Source of the DNA: Cynocephalus volans
Taxonomy: Eukaryota; Chordata; Mammalia; Dermoptera; Cynocephalidae
DNA: 64,000 bases
Assembly (NCBI RefSeq): GCF_027409185.1
Contig: NC_084460.1
Span: forward strand, 63,686,501-63,750,500
Direction: 5' to 3'
The notes beneath the pieces were generated by a model. The model saw only the letters and a list, made by a program, of their open reading frames with translations. It was not told the origin of the DNA and did not search any database. Both the position numbers and the translations under genes were made by a program. Numbering within the stretch: position 1 is the first letter of the stretch; each line of letters opens with the position of its first letter. This document shows positions 34,824 through 45,470 of this stretch, one piece after another.

Positions 34824-35140
34824 TGTGAGGAAAGTGGAGTTAGTTTGGGCAGGCCCCCTCACCTCATATCTGGCTGGGTATGATTCAGCACATCCTTTGT
34901 AAACAAATTACGTAAGAGTAGAGTTAGTGTGCATGTGCACCTGTGTATCTCTTGGATCATTGCCGCTATTGTGTACTCTTTCAGTATGGAAGGCAGCGGC
35001 TCTGAACCACTGGTAGGCAGAGATCATGTCTAAAAATAAAGCCTGTCCATGTTTCCCATGGCTACTCAGATTTTCTGTTGATTACCTGACTCAGGACCTG
35101 CACGGGATGGGGCAAAGTGGTCTATGATTCCAGCCTGACA
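34824..35140 (+). mobile_element. Compact 317-bp solo LTR with 5-bp TSD, family unassigned
   Basis: Starts TGTGAGGAAAG, ends CAGCCTGACA. A perfect AGTCT duplication (34819-34823 and 35141-35145) sits exactly where L1 ORF2 is interrupted. A poly(A)-signal-like AAAAATAAAGCCTG lies near 35034. It is homologous to the minus-strand element at 62532-62983, sharing CAGCACAT..CTTTGTAAAC, AGAGTTAG..GCATGTG and GTCTAAAAATA. A 5-bp duplication is typical of ERVL-like and of lentiviral integrases. Which group this is cannot be settled here. Confidence 0.75.
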
Positions 35141-35559
35141 AGTCTATTTTATCCAATGTAAGAATAGCTACTCCTGCTCATTTTTGGTTTCCATTTGCAT
35201 GGTATATCTCTTTCCATCCTTTAACTTTTAGTCTGTGTGTGTCTTTACAGGTGAGGTGAGTCTCTTGAAAACAGCATAGAGTTTGGTCTAGCTTTTTAAT
35301 CCAGTCAGTCTTTGTCTTTTGAATGGGGAATCTAATCCATTTACATTTAGGGTTGTTATTGAGAGGTATTGTGTTCATCCTGGCATTTATCACTTTTTGT
35401 TTAGATGTTTTAAGTATCTTTTATTCATTTTTTTGGCTTTTATTGTTTATCCTCAATATCTGATGTTTTCTTCAGGTGGCAAGATTTTGTTTTCATTTTC
35501 TTTCTCCTTTGCATTTGTTTTTTGCCAGTGAGTTTGTTCTTTCTTGTGTATTCATGGTA

Positions 35560-36560
35560 GTGGTTATTGTTTTTCAAATTCTAGAGGGGGGACTTCCTTA
35601 AGAATTTATTCCAGGGCTTGTCATGTGGTGGTGAACTCCTGCAGCTTTTGTTTTTCAGAGAAATACACTATTTCTTTTTTTTTTTTTTTTTTTTTTTTGT
35701 CCTTTTCATGACCGGCACTCAGCCAGTGAGTGCACCGGCCAGTTCTATATAGGATCCGAACCCGCGGCGGGAGCGTCGCAGCGCTCCCAGCGCTGCACTC
35801 TACCAAGTGCGCCACGGGCTCGGCCCGAAATACACTATTTCTTCCTCTTTTCTGAAGGATAATCTTGCTGGGTATAGTATTCTTGGCTGGCAGTTTTTTC
35901 TTTTCTTTTTTTGAAAACGTCACCCCATTTTCTTCTTGCCTGTAAAGTTTCAGTTGAGGAGTCTTCTGTTAATCTGATAGGGGTTCCCTTATAAGTGACT
36001 TGAAGCTTTTCTCTTGCTGCTTTAAGGATCCTCTCTTTGTCTATGAGCTTTGCCAGTTTGACTGTAATGTGTCTTGGAAGGATGCTTTTGGATTGAATCT
36101 TTTTTGGGATCTTTGAGCTTCTTGGATCTGAAGGTCTGTGTCTCTTCCTATACCTGGGTCTTTTCCTGTTATTATTTTATTGGATAGATTTTCAATGCCT
36201 TTACCTTTCGCCTCCCCTTTTGGAATGCCCATGATTTGATATTCATGCACTTAAGGTTGTCTGCTATCTCTCATAGACTTTCTTCATTTTTCTTTATTCT
36301 TTTTTCTTCTCACCTGTTTTATTTCATAAAGACCATCTGTGAAATCAAAAATTCTTTCTTCTGCTTGCTCTAATCTGCAGCTTAAGCTCTTGGTTGTGTT
36401 TTTTATTTCATTAATGAATCTTTCAGTTTCAGGAGTTCCGCTACATTCTTTTTTAAGGTATTAATCTCTTTATAAATTTCCTCCTTCATATCCTGGATAT
36501 TTTTCCTCATTTCATGTTGTTGTTTAACTGAGTATTCTCTTATCTCATTGAATTTATTTA
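35560..36560 (-). pseudogene. L1 ORF1 (RNA-binding protein), broken, with SINE
   Basis: On the minus strand, translation gives GIENLSNKII and DTDLQIQEAQRSQKRFNPKAS (36050-36200), the RRM-domain region of L1 ORF1p with the IQEAQR hallmark. Upstream purine-rich sequence fits the coiled coil. The C-terminal part is interrupted by the SINE at 35676-35826 and by frameshifts. Confidence 0.75.
35676..35826 (-). mobile_element. CYN-type SINE with GC-rich unit
   Basis: Poly(T) then GTCCTTTTCATGACCGGCAC, GGATCCGAACCCGCGGCGGG and GCGCCACGGGCTCGGCCC. The 16-bp TSD GAAATACACTATTTCT lies at 35660-35675 and 35827-35842, identical on both sides, so it is a young insertion. Confidence 0.95.
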
Positions 36561-36779
36561 AGATTGTTAGTCAAAATTCCTTTTCAGTCATTTCAAGGGT
36601 TTCCTGTTCTGTGGGGTCTGGAACTTGAGAATTATTGAATTCCTTTGGTGGTGTCATATATATTTTTTAAATTCATATTTCTAGTATCTCTATGTTGATT
36701 TCTGGTAGATCAGTTGTGTCTTATTTTACTCTGGAGTGGACTTTAAGAAAGACTTCCTCTTCTCTTTCTGGGTTGCTCT

Positions 36780-37235
36780 GGTGAGTCCCCTGGTGTCAGT
36801 GCAGTCAAATACATGGCAGACCACCTGTGCAGTGGTTGTGGCTACTACCATGGTGGCAAACTGTCCTCATGCAAGTTGAAGCTATGGTGGCTGCTGTTGT
36901 TGACCACCCCCATGGAAGCAGTTCAAGTCCTCCCTGTCACAATGTTAGCATTTAGCCTTCCTCTTGCATGGGTAGGAGGGGTGGGTTGTGGCTGGGGCTG
37001 GGACATTTCTCTTCCCTGGGCCTCCCTGTCTTGTCATCAGCACTCTTCCTGTCTCCTGCACTGGTGGGGGTGGGTTGGAGCCAGGGCATGAGCACTCCCC
37101 TGCCCTGGGCTTCCCTGTTGTGGTGTCAGTGCTTTTTCTGCCTCTTATGTGGGCAGGGGCTGGAGCATTTTCCTGTCCTGGACCTCCCTGTAGTGGTGGC
37201 ATGAATCTTCCTGCCTCCTGCATGGGTGGGGGTGA
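36780..37235 (-). promoter_or_regulatory. L1 5'UTR with tandem GC-rich units
   Basis: Three units of about 92, 89 and 72 bp starting near 36964, 37056 and 37145, plus a partial one at 37217. Each has a CTGC/TTGC..GGGTGGG..GGGCTTCCCTG..CTTCCTGCCTC layout. Tandem 5'UTR monomers serve as promoters in rodent L1s, so these may have driven this L1 lineage. ORFs of 67-92 codons on both strands here are by-products of the repeats. Confidence 0.7.
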
Positions 37236-37254
37236 CTTTAATGTAATTTAAAAA

Positions 37255-37700
37255 ATCATTTGTCAAGCATTCAACAAAGATTTTTGAGTATCTGTTAGGT
37301 GTCACATAGTGCTTTAGGACTGGAGACAAAATAGGCTAGAGAGCAGCACATGCTCATGAGAAATGAAGCGAAGAGGTGTGAAAGGCTGGGTGCATGTGGT
37401 CTGTTGCTCTGGATTAGGTAGCCAGGAAAGGCTCATGAGGAGGTGACATTTAATTACAGATTGAAAGGAGAGGACGAGGGCAAGTGGACATGTGCTGAAA
37501 GATTCATTCCTGCAGAGGGAGGAATAAAGGCCCAAGACAGACAGGTGCCTGAGTGTGGGAAGGCTGTGAGGAGCCTGGTGGCCCATGTGGGCTGAATGAG
37601 GGTGGGAGGAGAAAAAGAGGCAGGGGGTGGACAATTCCCATGCAGATGCCTGCAGCCATGGAAAGGCTCTGCCTCTTGATGTGGTGTGATGGGCGGAACT
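37255..37700 (+). mobile_element. LINE-2 3'-end fragment
   Basis: CAAGCATTCAACAAAGATTTT, GAGTATCTGTTAGGTGTCAC, GGCTCATGAGGAGGTGACATTT, then the AGAGGGAGGAATAAAGGCCC and GAGTGTGGGAAGGCTGTGAGG blocks, follow the order of mammalian L2 3' sequence. Confidence 0.8.
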
Positions 37701-37779
37701 GAGAAAATGCAGTTCAGAAGCTTGATGGAGAAAACCCACTCCTCACAGCTGTCCATTTTTTCTTCCTACCTCTAACATG

Positions 37780-38015
37780 TGGAAGGGTGGCTCCCACCAT
37801 ATCCTGGGAAAGGAGAGATAAGGCAGCTTGTTTAATTATACAGAAGTTCAGAAATTACAGACATCAAAGAGAAGAAAAGAAAAAAATTCTTCCCTGGCCA
37901 TATCTACCCCTAGAAGTATATGCTCCTGGGTGTTTTATGGGGATTTTCAAGTTTAAGCAAAAGTGGAAAGAATTGTATGTGAAACTTCTGCATGCCCATC
38001 ATTTAGCTTGTTGAC
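37780..38015 (+). other. Short ORF with an IQ-motif-like segment, possible exon
   Basis: Frame from 37787 reads 75 codons, including RDKAACLIIQKFRNYRHQREE. That resembles a calmodulin-binding IQ motif (hydrophobic-IQ-x-x-x-R-x-x-x-x-R pattern, with N where G is usual). The flanks do not look like repeats. There is no convincing splice donor, and the C-terminal half looks random. It could be an exon with a misjudged end, a pseudogene relic or chance. Confidence 0.25.
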
Positions 38016-39229
38016 TCTCTGCTCTTGTTTGCTCATCTATATCCTCTCATTAAAATGCTAAAGTCACGCATATGTTGACTGCTTCTTTCAGACCTGACCA
38101 CAGTAATGCAGACTTGGTATATAGTAGGTGCTCTGTAATGGTTTAACAAAATAGAAATTTGAATAGTAAAATAAGCTTAGCACAGAAAGCTTGCTTGGAG
38201 CAGGGTGTGGTACCCAGCCCTCAGCTAAGGCAAAGAGGAAGTAAACTGAACAATTGCATATATATTCCTTTTATTGGGCACCTACAGTGGACTCCACTGT
38301 GCTAAGGAAGACATTCAATTTCAAGTTCCTCAAATAAGCTAGTATATTTAGATGAAGATTTAATCAATTTCACCAGCAATGGAAAAAAATTTAAAGAACA
38401 CAAGATTCCATTTTCAGCCCACTGTATTGTTTCAAAGCGGAGACAAGGGTACTGCCTAGTGACTAACATCCTGGAGCACAGGCCTTCCTGTTCTAAGCTG
38501 GGAGGAAGACCAGTGGGTAAAGGCTCTGCGGTCACCTATTGGGCAAGAAGTTTAGCATTAAATTTGCTTTTTCCCTTTCTCAGTCACCTTCCCAGGGGAT
38601 CTCACAAAAACACACAGATGTATGAACTTAATACAGTTGCTGGAGCCTGGATGGTAGTAGAAAAACATGGGGAAAGAATGGCAAAATCAAGCTATACCCA
38701 CGCACACTTTAAAATACCTGTGCCATGGATTTCTAAAATGAGGAAGAATCTGAATTAAAATTTAGTTACACTTCAATTAGCTAAAATCAACTTTTAAATT
38801 ATTAGATATATTTGTGCTGATCTGCAAAGGAGATATTTGTATGACAGAAAAGTATGTTGGAAAAATTATGTCAATTATAGCCATGTGTAGGCTGCACAGG
38901 AAAGCTTCTGGTGGCTGCTTTCCTAACTGATGACTCTGGGGAAGGCATCTGAATGTTAAGGAGCAGGCAAGGTGCATAAAATTTTAATGCCATTTGAGAA
39001 TCAGATGTTGATATCTATCACTGTTATTCTCTTGGTTTTGATTGCTGTATGTAGTTACCATATAGATATCTTTGTATTTTGGAAGTTCACACTAGAGTAA
39101 TTAGGGGGCATTGTGTTTGCAACCCAGTCACAAACCTCAGAAATGTTAGCAAGTGGGGAATCTGGTGAAGGGCATATGAAAACTCTATGTCTTATTTCTG
39201 AAACTTTTATGTAAATTTGAAATTAGTTA
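38016..39229. other. Intergenic, nothing recognised except a short L2/MIR-like piece
   Basis: GGTATATAGTAGGTGCTCTGT near 38116 resembles the 3' part of MIR/L2 elements. The 99- and 77-codon ORFs at 38302-38758 are not recognised. Confidence 0.4.
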
Positions 39230-39540
39230 AAAATATGTCAATAACTCCGATTTGACTATTGTACGTTGTATATACGTATTGAAACCTAACATTGTACCCC
39301 ACAAATACGTGCAATTATTATGTGTCAAGTAAAAAATTAAAAACGGTAAAAGCAGGGTGCTCATATTATACAGCCTGTTTTGTACCCTGAACTTTTTTTC
39401 TTTTAACAAGATATTAGTTGGGATAGATATGCTAACTATTTTGATTAGATCACTATACAATATATGCATGTACTGAAATAACAAACTGTACTCCATAAAC
39501 ATGTACAATGGAATAAATTTTTTTTAAAAAAGCACAGGGG
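39230..39540 (+). mobile_element. Two L1 3' ends in tandem
   Basis: First (about 39230-39355): TTGTATATACGTATTGAAAC, GTACCCCACAAATACGTGCA, then ATTATTATGTGTCAAGTAAA. Second (about 39405-39540): TATGCATGTACTGAAATAAC, ACTCCATAAACATGTACAAT, then an A-rich tail. Both are L1MA-like 3'UTR ends. Confidence 0.7.
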
Positions 39541-40790
39541 GAAAAAAGATATTAGTTGGCTCATTCACAGATATTTCCTGCTTTCTCACTCCATGTCTTG
39601 CCTATGAGAAGCACTAGACATGCAATGGAGAATAAAAGCAGAGGTGCAGCTCACTGCCTCATCTATTAATAATAATATTTGGACAAATGATTGTTCAAAC
39701 TGTCAAAGTCATTTTGGGGTTATTGAGAAAAAATTGAATATGGTGTGGGTATTATTAAATGATTTTGTGAAACCATTATTCATATAATAGGTGTGATTTT
39801 GGGGATTGGATTATGTAGAAAAAAAGTCCTTCCTTTTTAGAGAGGCATGCTAAAGTATTTGGGGTGAAATATCAGAAAACTTCAGTCGTCTTTGAAAAGA
39901 TGTCAGCAGAAAAAAAAACAAAGCAAATATGGAAAAATGGTAGTTTTCAGATCTACGTGATGAGTCTATTGGGCTTATTGCAGTATCCTTTCTAACTTAA
40001 TATGTGTATAAAATTTTCCATAATACAAATGAAACCGAAAACAATCACACACACTTTTCCTTGTCATTATTAGAGTAGACTTAATTTTTGGAAAGAGTTC
40101 AGGAAATAGACATACAAGCCTGTCCGTGGTGGTTTGCTCCAGAGAAAGCAGAGAGATTTAGAGCCAAAAGGTCACAAGGAAAGTTAAATTCACATAATTT
40201 TGTATTGTTTGCAAATTTTAAGACTGAAAATTTATTCATGTGTAACTTGAGTAAAAAAGTAAAGCTTAAAGCACTACAGGAAATGCATTTTAGGAAAAAG
40301 TCCACTAGTCTTCACCAAATTGGCTGCAGTTATTTCTAGAAAGAGGAATAACTGGGAAACAGGGTGTTGGCATTTCACTTTTTGCTCCACGTTTTTATAC
40401 TTATGTCAGTTACTTGAATAATTTAAATTTTTAATGCAAAAAAGATAAGCTTAAAACCTGATGATTTACAAAATTTTATGCAGGATTTTTAATGGCTGTA
40501 AAGTATTTCACCCTATGGGTGTGTGCTAGAATTAATTTAACAAATTCTCTAGGGCACTTTTAGGCTGCTTTTAGTTTTTATCATTATAAACATTATCATT
40601 CACTATTTTATTAGAATATAGTACTAGAATGGGTGATATTTAAGATTTGATATTTACCACCAGAAAGTTTGTAAAGAGTCACTACTTTTGCGTATGTGGT
40701 TGACAAGGATAAAAACGTATAAAAACATAACTGGCTGGTAAGAGTGGAAAATGGGGCATGTTGTACATACTTATAAGCTTACAGTAGGTG
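39541..40790. other. Mostly old L1-like A/T-rich sequence, one unrecognised ORF
   Basis: 39860-40040 resembles an old L1 3' part (GTATAAAATTTTCCATAATAC). 40490-40640 resembles an antisense L1 piece (CTGCTTTTAGTTTTTATCATT). The 83-codon ORF at 40088-40339 matches nothing I know. Confidence 0.4.
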
Positions 40791-40802
40791 CACAACATCT
40801 TT

Positions 40803-40860
40803 TTTTTTTTTTTTAACTTTTATTTTGTCGCTATACATTGTGGTTGATTATTGTTGCCCC
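40803..40860 (-). mobile_element. Very short 5'-truncated L1 insertion
   Basis: A poly(T) run followed by only about 45 bases (AACTTTTATTTTGTCGCTAT and on), flanked by the 12-bp duplication CACAACATCTTT (40791-40802 and 40861-40872). It has the structure of a target-primed reverse transcription product that stopped almost at once. The 3'UTR differs from that of the 30888 L1, so another L1 lineage made it. Confidence 0.7.
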
Positions 40861-40904
40861 CACAACATCTTTGGAGGGCAATATGGTAATGTCAGTCAAA
40901 AGTG

Positions 40905-41235
40905 TGACAAAGACTACTTCCTTGAGCAAACTTCAGTCAGACTCATTTAAGCCCTCTTCTTGACTAGGCCATGACCTTAGCCTGCTTTTAGCAGAAATCC
41001 TGCCAAGTCAGTTTAACAATAATCCCCTCATTCGATATCTTCTTTTAGTGATTTCCAGCTACTGACCCTCCTCACGTTGCCATTGGCTATAAATTCCAAC
41101 TTATCCCTTTTGTATTAGGAGCTGAGCTCAATATCTCTTCCCCATTGTAGTAGAGTTGGCTCCTATTGCAAGTCTTGAATAAAATCTTCCTTACATTTTT
41201 TTTAAAAAGTGTCAAAGTAATTTTTCTATATGACT
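40905..41235 (+). mobile_element. Ancient LTR (same family as 26230-26740)
   Basis: TCCTGCCAAGTCAGTTTAAC, CAGCTACTGACCCTCCTCAC, CCATTGGCTATAAATTCC and GTCTTGAATAAAATCTTCC correspond to the 26230 element. A TATAAATT and a downstream AATAAA lie in promoter and poly(A)-signal order. Inserted in an old L1 3' end. Confidence 0.55.
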
Positions 41236-41580
41236 ACTATTAATATACTTGCCCTTTGATACAGCAGGTAGACTACACAAAATTTATGATATATTCTCCT
41301 GTGTATGCACAAAGATGAATGTACAAGAATGGTCTTCACAGCATCATTTGTAACAGCAAAATATGTGAAACAACCTAAATGTCCACCAATAGCAAAGTGC
41401 AGTTAAATTATAGTTCACCCATATAGTGGACCACCACGCAGTCTTTAAAAGTGTAAAGGATTCCATATATACTAACAAGAAAAGACCCCAAAGATGTACT
41501 GTTACATGAAAAAATCAAGGTGTATGATGTTATCTCTAACATGACACAATTCCTTGAAGAAAAAGGACCAGGGCTGGGGG
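41236..41580 (+). mobile_element. Old L1 3'UTR fragment (L1ME-like)
   Basis: CAGCATCATTTGTAACAGCA, AAACAACCTAAATGTCCACC, then AAATTATAGTTCACCCATAT: typical of old L1 3' regions. 41581-41879 holds nothing recognised. Confidence 0.75.
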
Positions 41581-41879
41581 TGGGGGTAGGTAGAAGAAGA
41601 CACAGGCTTGCCTATGAATTAAATTAAGAAGGACACATAAATAGCTGGTTAAGGTAGTTTCCGCAGTGGAGAGGAATTGGGGAGCTGGTGCAAGAGGGAG
41701 AGGGCTCGCTGCACACTATGTGGGTAAACAGTTCTTCAACTACTTCATGGTCATCACGTCTTCTGCAAGCTTCCTTTCAGTGTGCTCTACTCATTTTTTT
41801 TTGAAATGGAAGCCCCATAAAGCTTTGGCCTTTTCTCATTGACCTTCAGGAGTTTGAACATGATAGAAAATTATTTCTA

Positions 41880-43129
41880 ATATTAACATTTTAATTAAAA
41901 TATGCAAAAGTATATGTGGTGAACAGTAAATATCCTCCTTCCTGTCGCTAACCAGCCCGTCTTATGCTACCCAGGTAACAACTTTGGACAGCTTGGGGTT
42001 TTGTTTTTTGTGATTCTGGCCAAAGATTATGTAGACATGGTATCTACATATTTGTTGGCTAAGGTTCTTTTCACCTCTTTTTGTAGCCACATAGGATTCT
42101 ATAATACACCATTTTGCACTTTCTTTCCCTTAACATATCTAGGATCTCGTTCCATATTAACATATGAATCTACCTTCTTTTCAACAGCTACACAGTATTT
42201 TGTCAGGGACATAAACCATAAATTCCTTACTGATGGACTACAGATTCCAGTTCCTTTCTGCTTTTGCTTTGACAGATACAGCTTCAGTGTCATTAAAAAT
42301 GCCTTTTGCGTACTTCACTGAGGTTATCTGATGGATTGATGCTGTCTTGTGCCCTGCCTGCCATGTTGCTCCTGTTTAACCTCATTCTTTTGTTTTACTG
42401 ATCAGTTATAGATTAACCGTAGGGCAAGCATAAGGGAACACAGGTTTCAGGGAGTGAATGACTTATTAACAGCAGGTAGCATCAGTGGTCTGCAGACTAA
42501 CATCAAAAGACAACCTGTATTATAGATCACAAGACACCTAGTGAATGATGTTATCAGTTTATTTTTCTTAAGCTGTCTCCTTGAATCCAGTTTTAGTAAC
42601 AGAGCTTTTGCTATATAAACTTTGCCTAAACCCTGAGAACAAGAGCTCTCATCTGCTGTAGATGTCTGATTCTTCACTGTGTGTAACTTTCCTGTGTGTA
42701 AGTTACCCCTGTAATAAATATTTTTGTATAGTGTATGGACTTGCCTGTGACCTTCATCAGTCTCAAAATACCTTATCAGTTCAGAGGGAATTATACGTCA
42801 ACTCCCTTCTCACACATGGATAAATTCCTACAAGTGAAATTATGTTTTTAAAATGTTGATGTAGCTAAACCACCCTTTAAAAGGTTGCATTAGTGTCCAC
42901 AGTCTCTATTAGGGGAGATAAGTGCCTATTTCCATACATCATAACAAATACTGGACATTATCAGACTTAATAATCTTTATCAATTGGCTAGGTGCTGTAT
43001 GTTAATTTGCATTTATTTAATTATGACTGTGGTTGTACATATTTTCAAATATTTATAGGCCATTTGTGTATGTTTTTGTTAGCTGTTCTCGCCTATTCTC
43101 TGCTTTTCTATAGACATAGTTTATGTTTT
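41880..43129 (-). mobile_element. Old L1 fragment, minus strand, split by an LTR
   Basis: Antisense L1M-like blocks on both sides of 42341-42806. ATCTCGTTCCATATTAACATA and ACAGCTACACAGTATTTTGTC lie to the left. CACATGGATAAATTCCTACA and ATTTGCATTTATTTAATTATG lie to the right. The 106-codon ORF at 42001-42321 is an antisense shadow. Confidence 0.65.
42341..42806 (+). mobile_element. Solo LTR, family unassigned
   Basis: A TATA box in GCTATATAAACTTTGCC (42609), and a poly(A) signal AATAAATATTTT (42714) followed by about 90 bases ending ATTATACGTCA, give LTR architecture in plus orientation. It interrupts an antisense L1. Exact left end and TSD are not resolved. Confidence 0.6.
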
Positions 43130-43689
43130 TGTAGAGGATACCAACATTAATAAAGCAAATGTAGTTTTAGCAAGGCCACAGCCCTATAGTTTAAGGTATA
43201 GCCTAACCTTTTAGTATTGCATATAGAAATGCTAAGCTTGGGAAAAACAGAAAACTTTCCCAGGACTAAAGTCTCTGTTGTATATAAAAAAAATTGTAAC
43301 ACAGCAAAAATGCTTGCTCTGAGGTTAGATGCCCTTGGTGCAGCTAAACCTAATGATGGGAAAGTACGTGAGCTAAAAGCTTCAAGGTTGTTGTTGGTTG
43401 TGGGATGTTCCACATCTTGCCTCCAGTTGTTTCTTTAAGTTTCTTAGGGAACTGAGTGTTGCCATGATAAATATCTCATTGTTATTTTTGTAACCACCTA
43501 CATTCCTTTTCTGTAACTTTCTTGCCTGGATAATAAAAATGGAGAGAAAACCTCATTCGGGGTTATTTCCTGGGAATTCTTCTCTCTTGAAGGAATTGCC
43601 TGGGATTAACCCTTCTGGGCCTCTCACTGCTCTGGAGAAATGGGCTTTGAGTAATCCTTAGCGTCTCTGTCACCCTGGGAGAGGTGACA
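43130..43689 (+). mobile_element. Solo LTR of the same family as the provirus at 50443
   Basis: Begins TGTAGAGGATACCAACATTAA and ends GGGAGAGGTGACA, matching both proviral LTRs along its length (GTATAGCCTAAC, AATGCTAAGCTTG, GGTGCAGCTAAACCTAATGAT, CTTTGAGTAATCC). It keeps about 100 bp (near 43360-43450) absent from both proviral LTRs. Flanks TGTTTT and TCTTTT fit a 6-bp duplication with one change. A DNA-level LTR recombination most likely removed the body of the virus. Confidence 0.88.
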
Positions 43690-43769
43690 TCTTTTCTATA
43701 TTAATTGATTTACTTTTTAGAGGATTTATTATTTTCTTATTGAAGCATAATTGACTATACATATTTTTG

Positions 43770-44160
43770 ACTGACTTACTGATTTTTAAAAACTTTTTAT
43801 TGTGGAAAAATTTAAGCATATACAAATGTATAAACAAACTATAATTACCCCATGAACCCATCTTCCAGCATTAACAATTATCAAGTCTTTGCAATCTTGT
43901 TTCTTCTTTATCCTTACCTACTCCACTATTTCATTTTAAAGCATCCCAGGCTTCACAGCATATCACCCATAAATATTCATCTTTTCCTTATATATCTGTA
44001 AAAGATAAGTACTCTTCAGAAAAGTAATAGTGTTGTCACATGTAAATAATAGTAATAATAATTTCTTTACTTTATGAAACATCTAGTCAATGTTCAAATT
44101 TCTCTGTGTCATCAATATTTTTTTCAGTGCATTTGGTTAAATCTAGATCCAATTACAAAC
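43770..44160 (-). mobile_element. Old LINE 3'UTR-type fragment, probably L1M
   Basis: AACTTTTTATTGTGGAAAAAT, CCCATGAACCCATCTTCCAGC, CATCCCAGGCTTCACAGCAT and ATCTAGTCAATGTTCAAATTT occur in the order of a common mammalian interspersed repeat. Orientation and family are from memory. Confidence 0.55.
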
Positions 44161-44239
44161 CACTTATAGGAAATGGTTAATATATAAATGTAAAAGCAAA
44201 TTATAAAACTTAACAGTAGTTATGAGAGGGGGAATCATT

Positions 44240-45189
44240 TATTTTAAAAAACACACTAAACTATTAACGTTAAAATATTCATAAGTTGAACTACATTAAA
44301 ATAAAAATTTTATTCATCAAATGACACTATTAAGGGTGCAAGGAGAAGCGATGGAGTAAGAGAAAATAATTGTCTCACATAAAAATGACAAGAAGAGACT
44401 TCAATGAAAAAGGAGGCCAAGAGACATAAATAAGTCACTTCACATACAAGATTTCTGAATGTTCAATAATCATATGAAATGTTCAATATCTAGGAATTAG
44501 GGTAATGCAAACTAAAACCACATCAGATAGATAAAATTAAACAGTGTCAATGAAGATGTGGAACAACAGGTAAACGCTCATAAACTGAAGTTGAAGTGTA
44601 AATTGTGATATCCATTTCGGGAAGATGCTTGGCTGTCGAAGACACTTGATACTCCCCTATCACAGATATAGACTTACAGAAATCCCTGCACATGTGTACC
44701 ATGATAACACATGAGGATATTTATAACAGTGTTAGTCCAAACAGTTGAAACTGAGGAGGAGGAGACAAGAGGAGCGACATTCAGGAAGAGATAAATGGGA
44801 AGGTGTGGGGAAGAGCAGTGGTTTCTAAAGGCCAGCCACATTCTAGGCCTTAAATATCCAGTTTAATAAGCAGTAAAAATGACTACATAGTCTTATATAC
44901 ATGTTATGTGCTCACATGCATGCATAGTTTTAAAAAGAAATATGTAGAACTTATGAGAAAATAAAAATTTACAGAGGAACATAATAAGACTTGATTACAC
45001 AAACCATTTGTGTAGGTAAGGAAACTAAGCATTACAAAGATGACCATTTTCCCAAAATTAATCTATAAATATGTTATCCCATCAAAATTTCAACATGCTA
45101 TATTTATTTATTTTTTTTAATGGGAGAAGGGACCAAAACAAAAATTTCTAAAATTCATCTGGAAAATTAAATATATGTATATAACATAT

Positions 45190-45230
<41 letters not shown>

Positions 45231-45470
45231 GGCCAAGAAACTTCTGAATTATGATAGCAATGGGAAAAACAATGGGGTAACTACCATTACCTGACACTAA
45301 TGTATATTATGAAACTATAATATTTCAATAATAGACAAAGACTGAGGAAACAGAATATAAACAAAATTCATAGATGGATCCACATGGGTGTAGGAATTGT
45401 TTATATGTTACAAGTAGTACTTAAGACCAATAGAAAGACATATATGAATCCAACCAATCCAAAGAAAAAC
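44240..45470 (+). mobile_element. Old L1/HAL1-like fragments
   Basis: 44290-44740 carries diverged L1 ORF2 3' blocks (AATGCAAACTAAAACCACAT, GAAGATGTGGAACAACAGG). 45020-45470 carries a further segment (CCATCAAAATTTCAACATGC, TCTAAAATTCATCTGGAAAAT). Noncoding. Confidence 0.65.
45193..45228. repeat. (AT)n microsatellite
   Basis: About 18 AT units inside old L1 sequence. It can form cruciform structure. Confidence 0.97.

Larger units (their letters stand above)
31490..35440 (-). pseudogene. L1 ORF2 (endonuclease/reverse transcriptase), broken
   Basis: Endonuclease pieces are visible in conceptual translation: CCFQETHL (35270-35290 region) and, nearer the RT, SRIDHMLG and SDHNGLKLEV (34370-34480). 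The RT finger/palm lies near 32640-33450 and the C-terminal PLLG/WDCK..W part near 31523-31765 ([21 protein letters not shown]). Stops and frameshifts occur throughout. The element cannot encode its own machinery. Confidence 0.85.
30888..37235 (-). mobile_element. Full-length but inactivated LINE-1 with target-site duplication
   Basis: The 15-bp TSD is CTTTAATGTAGTTTA (30873-30887) and CTTTAATGTAATTTA (37236-37250), one mismatch. Reading leftward on the minus strand: 5'UTR with tandem units (about 37235-36600), ORF1 (about 36560-35560), ORF2 (about 35440-31490) and a 3'UTR with a (CT)n tract. At 6.3 kb including a SINE and an LTR, the remainder (about 5.9 kb) fits a complete L1. Stops and frameshifts break both ORFs. 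Confidence 0.9.

Noticed and set aside
36813..37251. Gly/Pro/Trp-rich ORFs of 67-92 codons on both strands
   Set aside because: They are products of the GC-rich tandem units of the L1 5'UTR.
43147..43438. Overlapping 88- and 73-codon ORFs
   Set aside because: Both lie in the solo LTR at 43130-43689 and are not kept in the related proviral LTRs.
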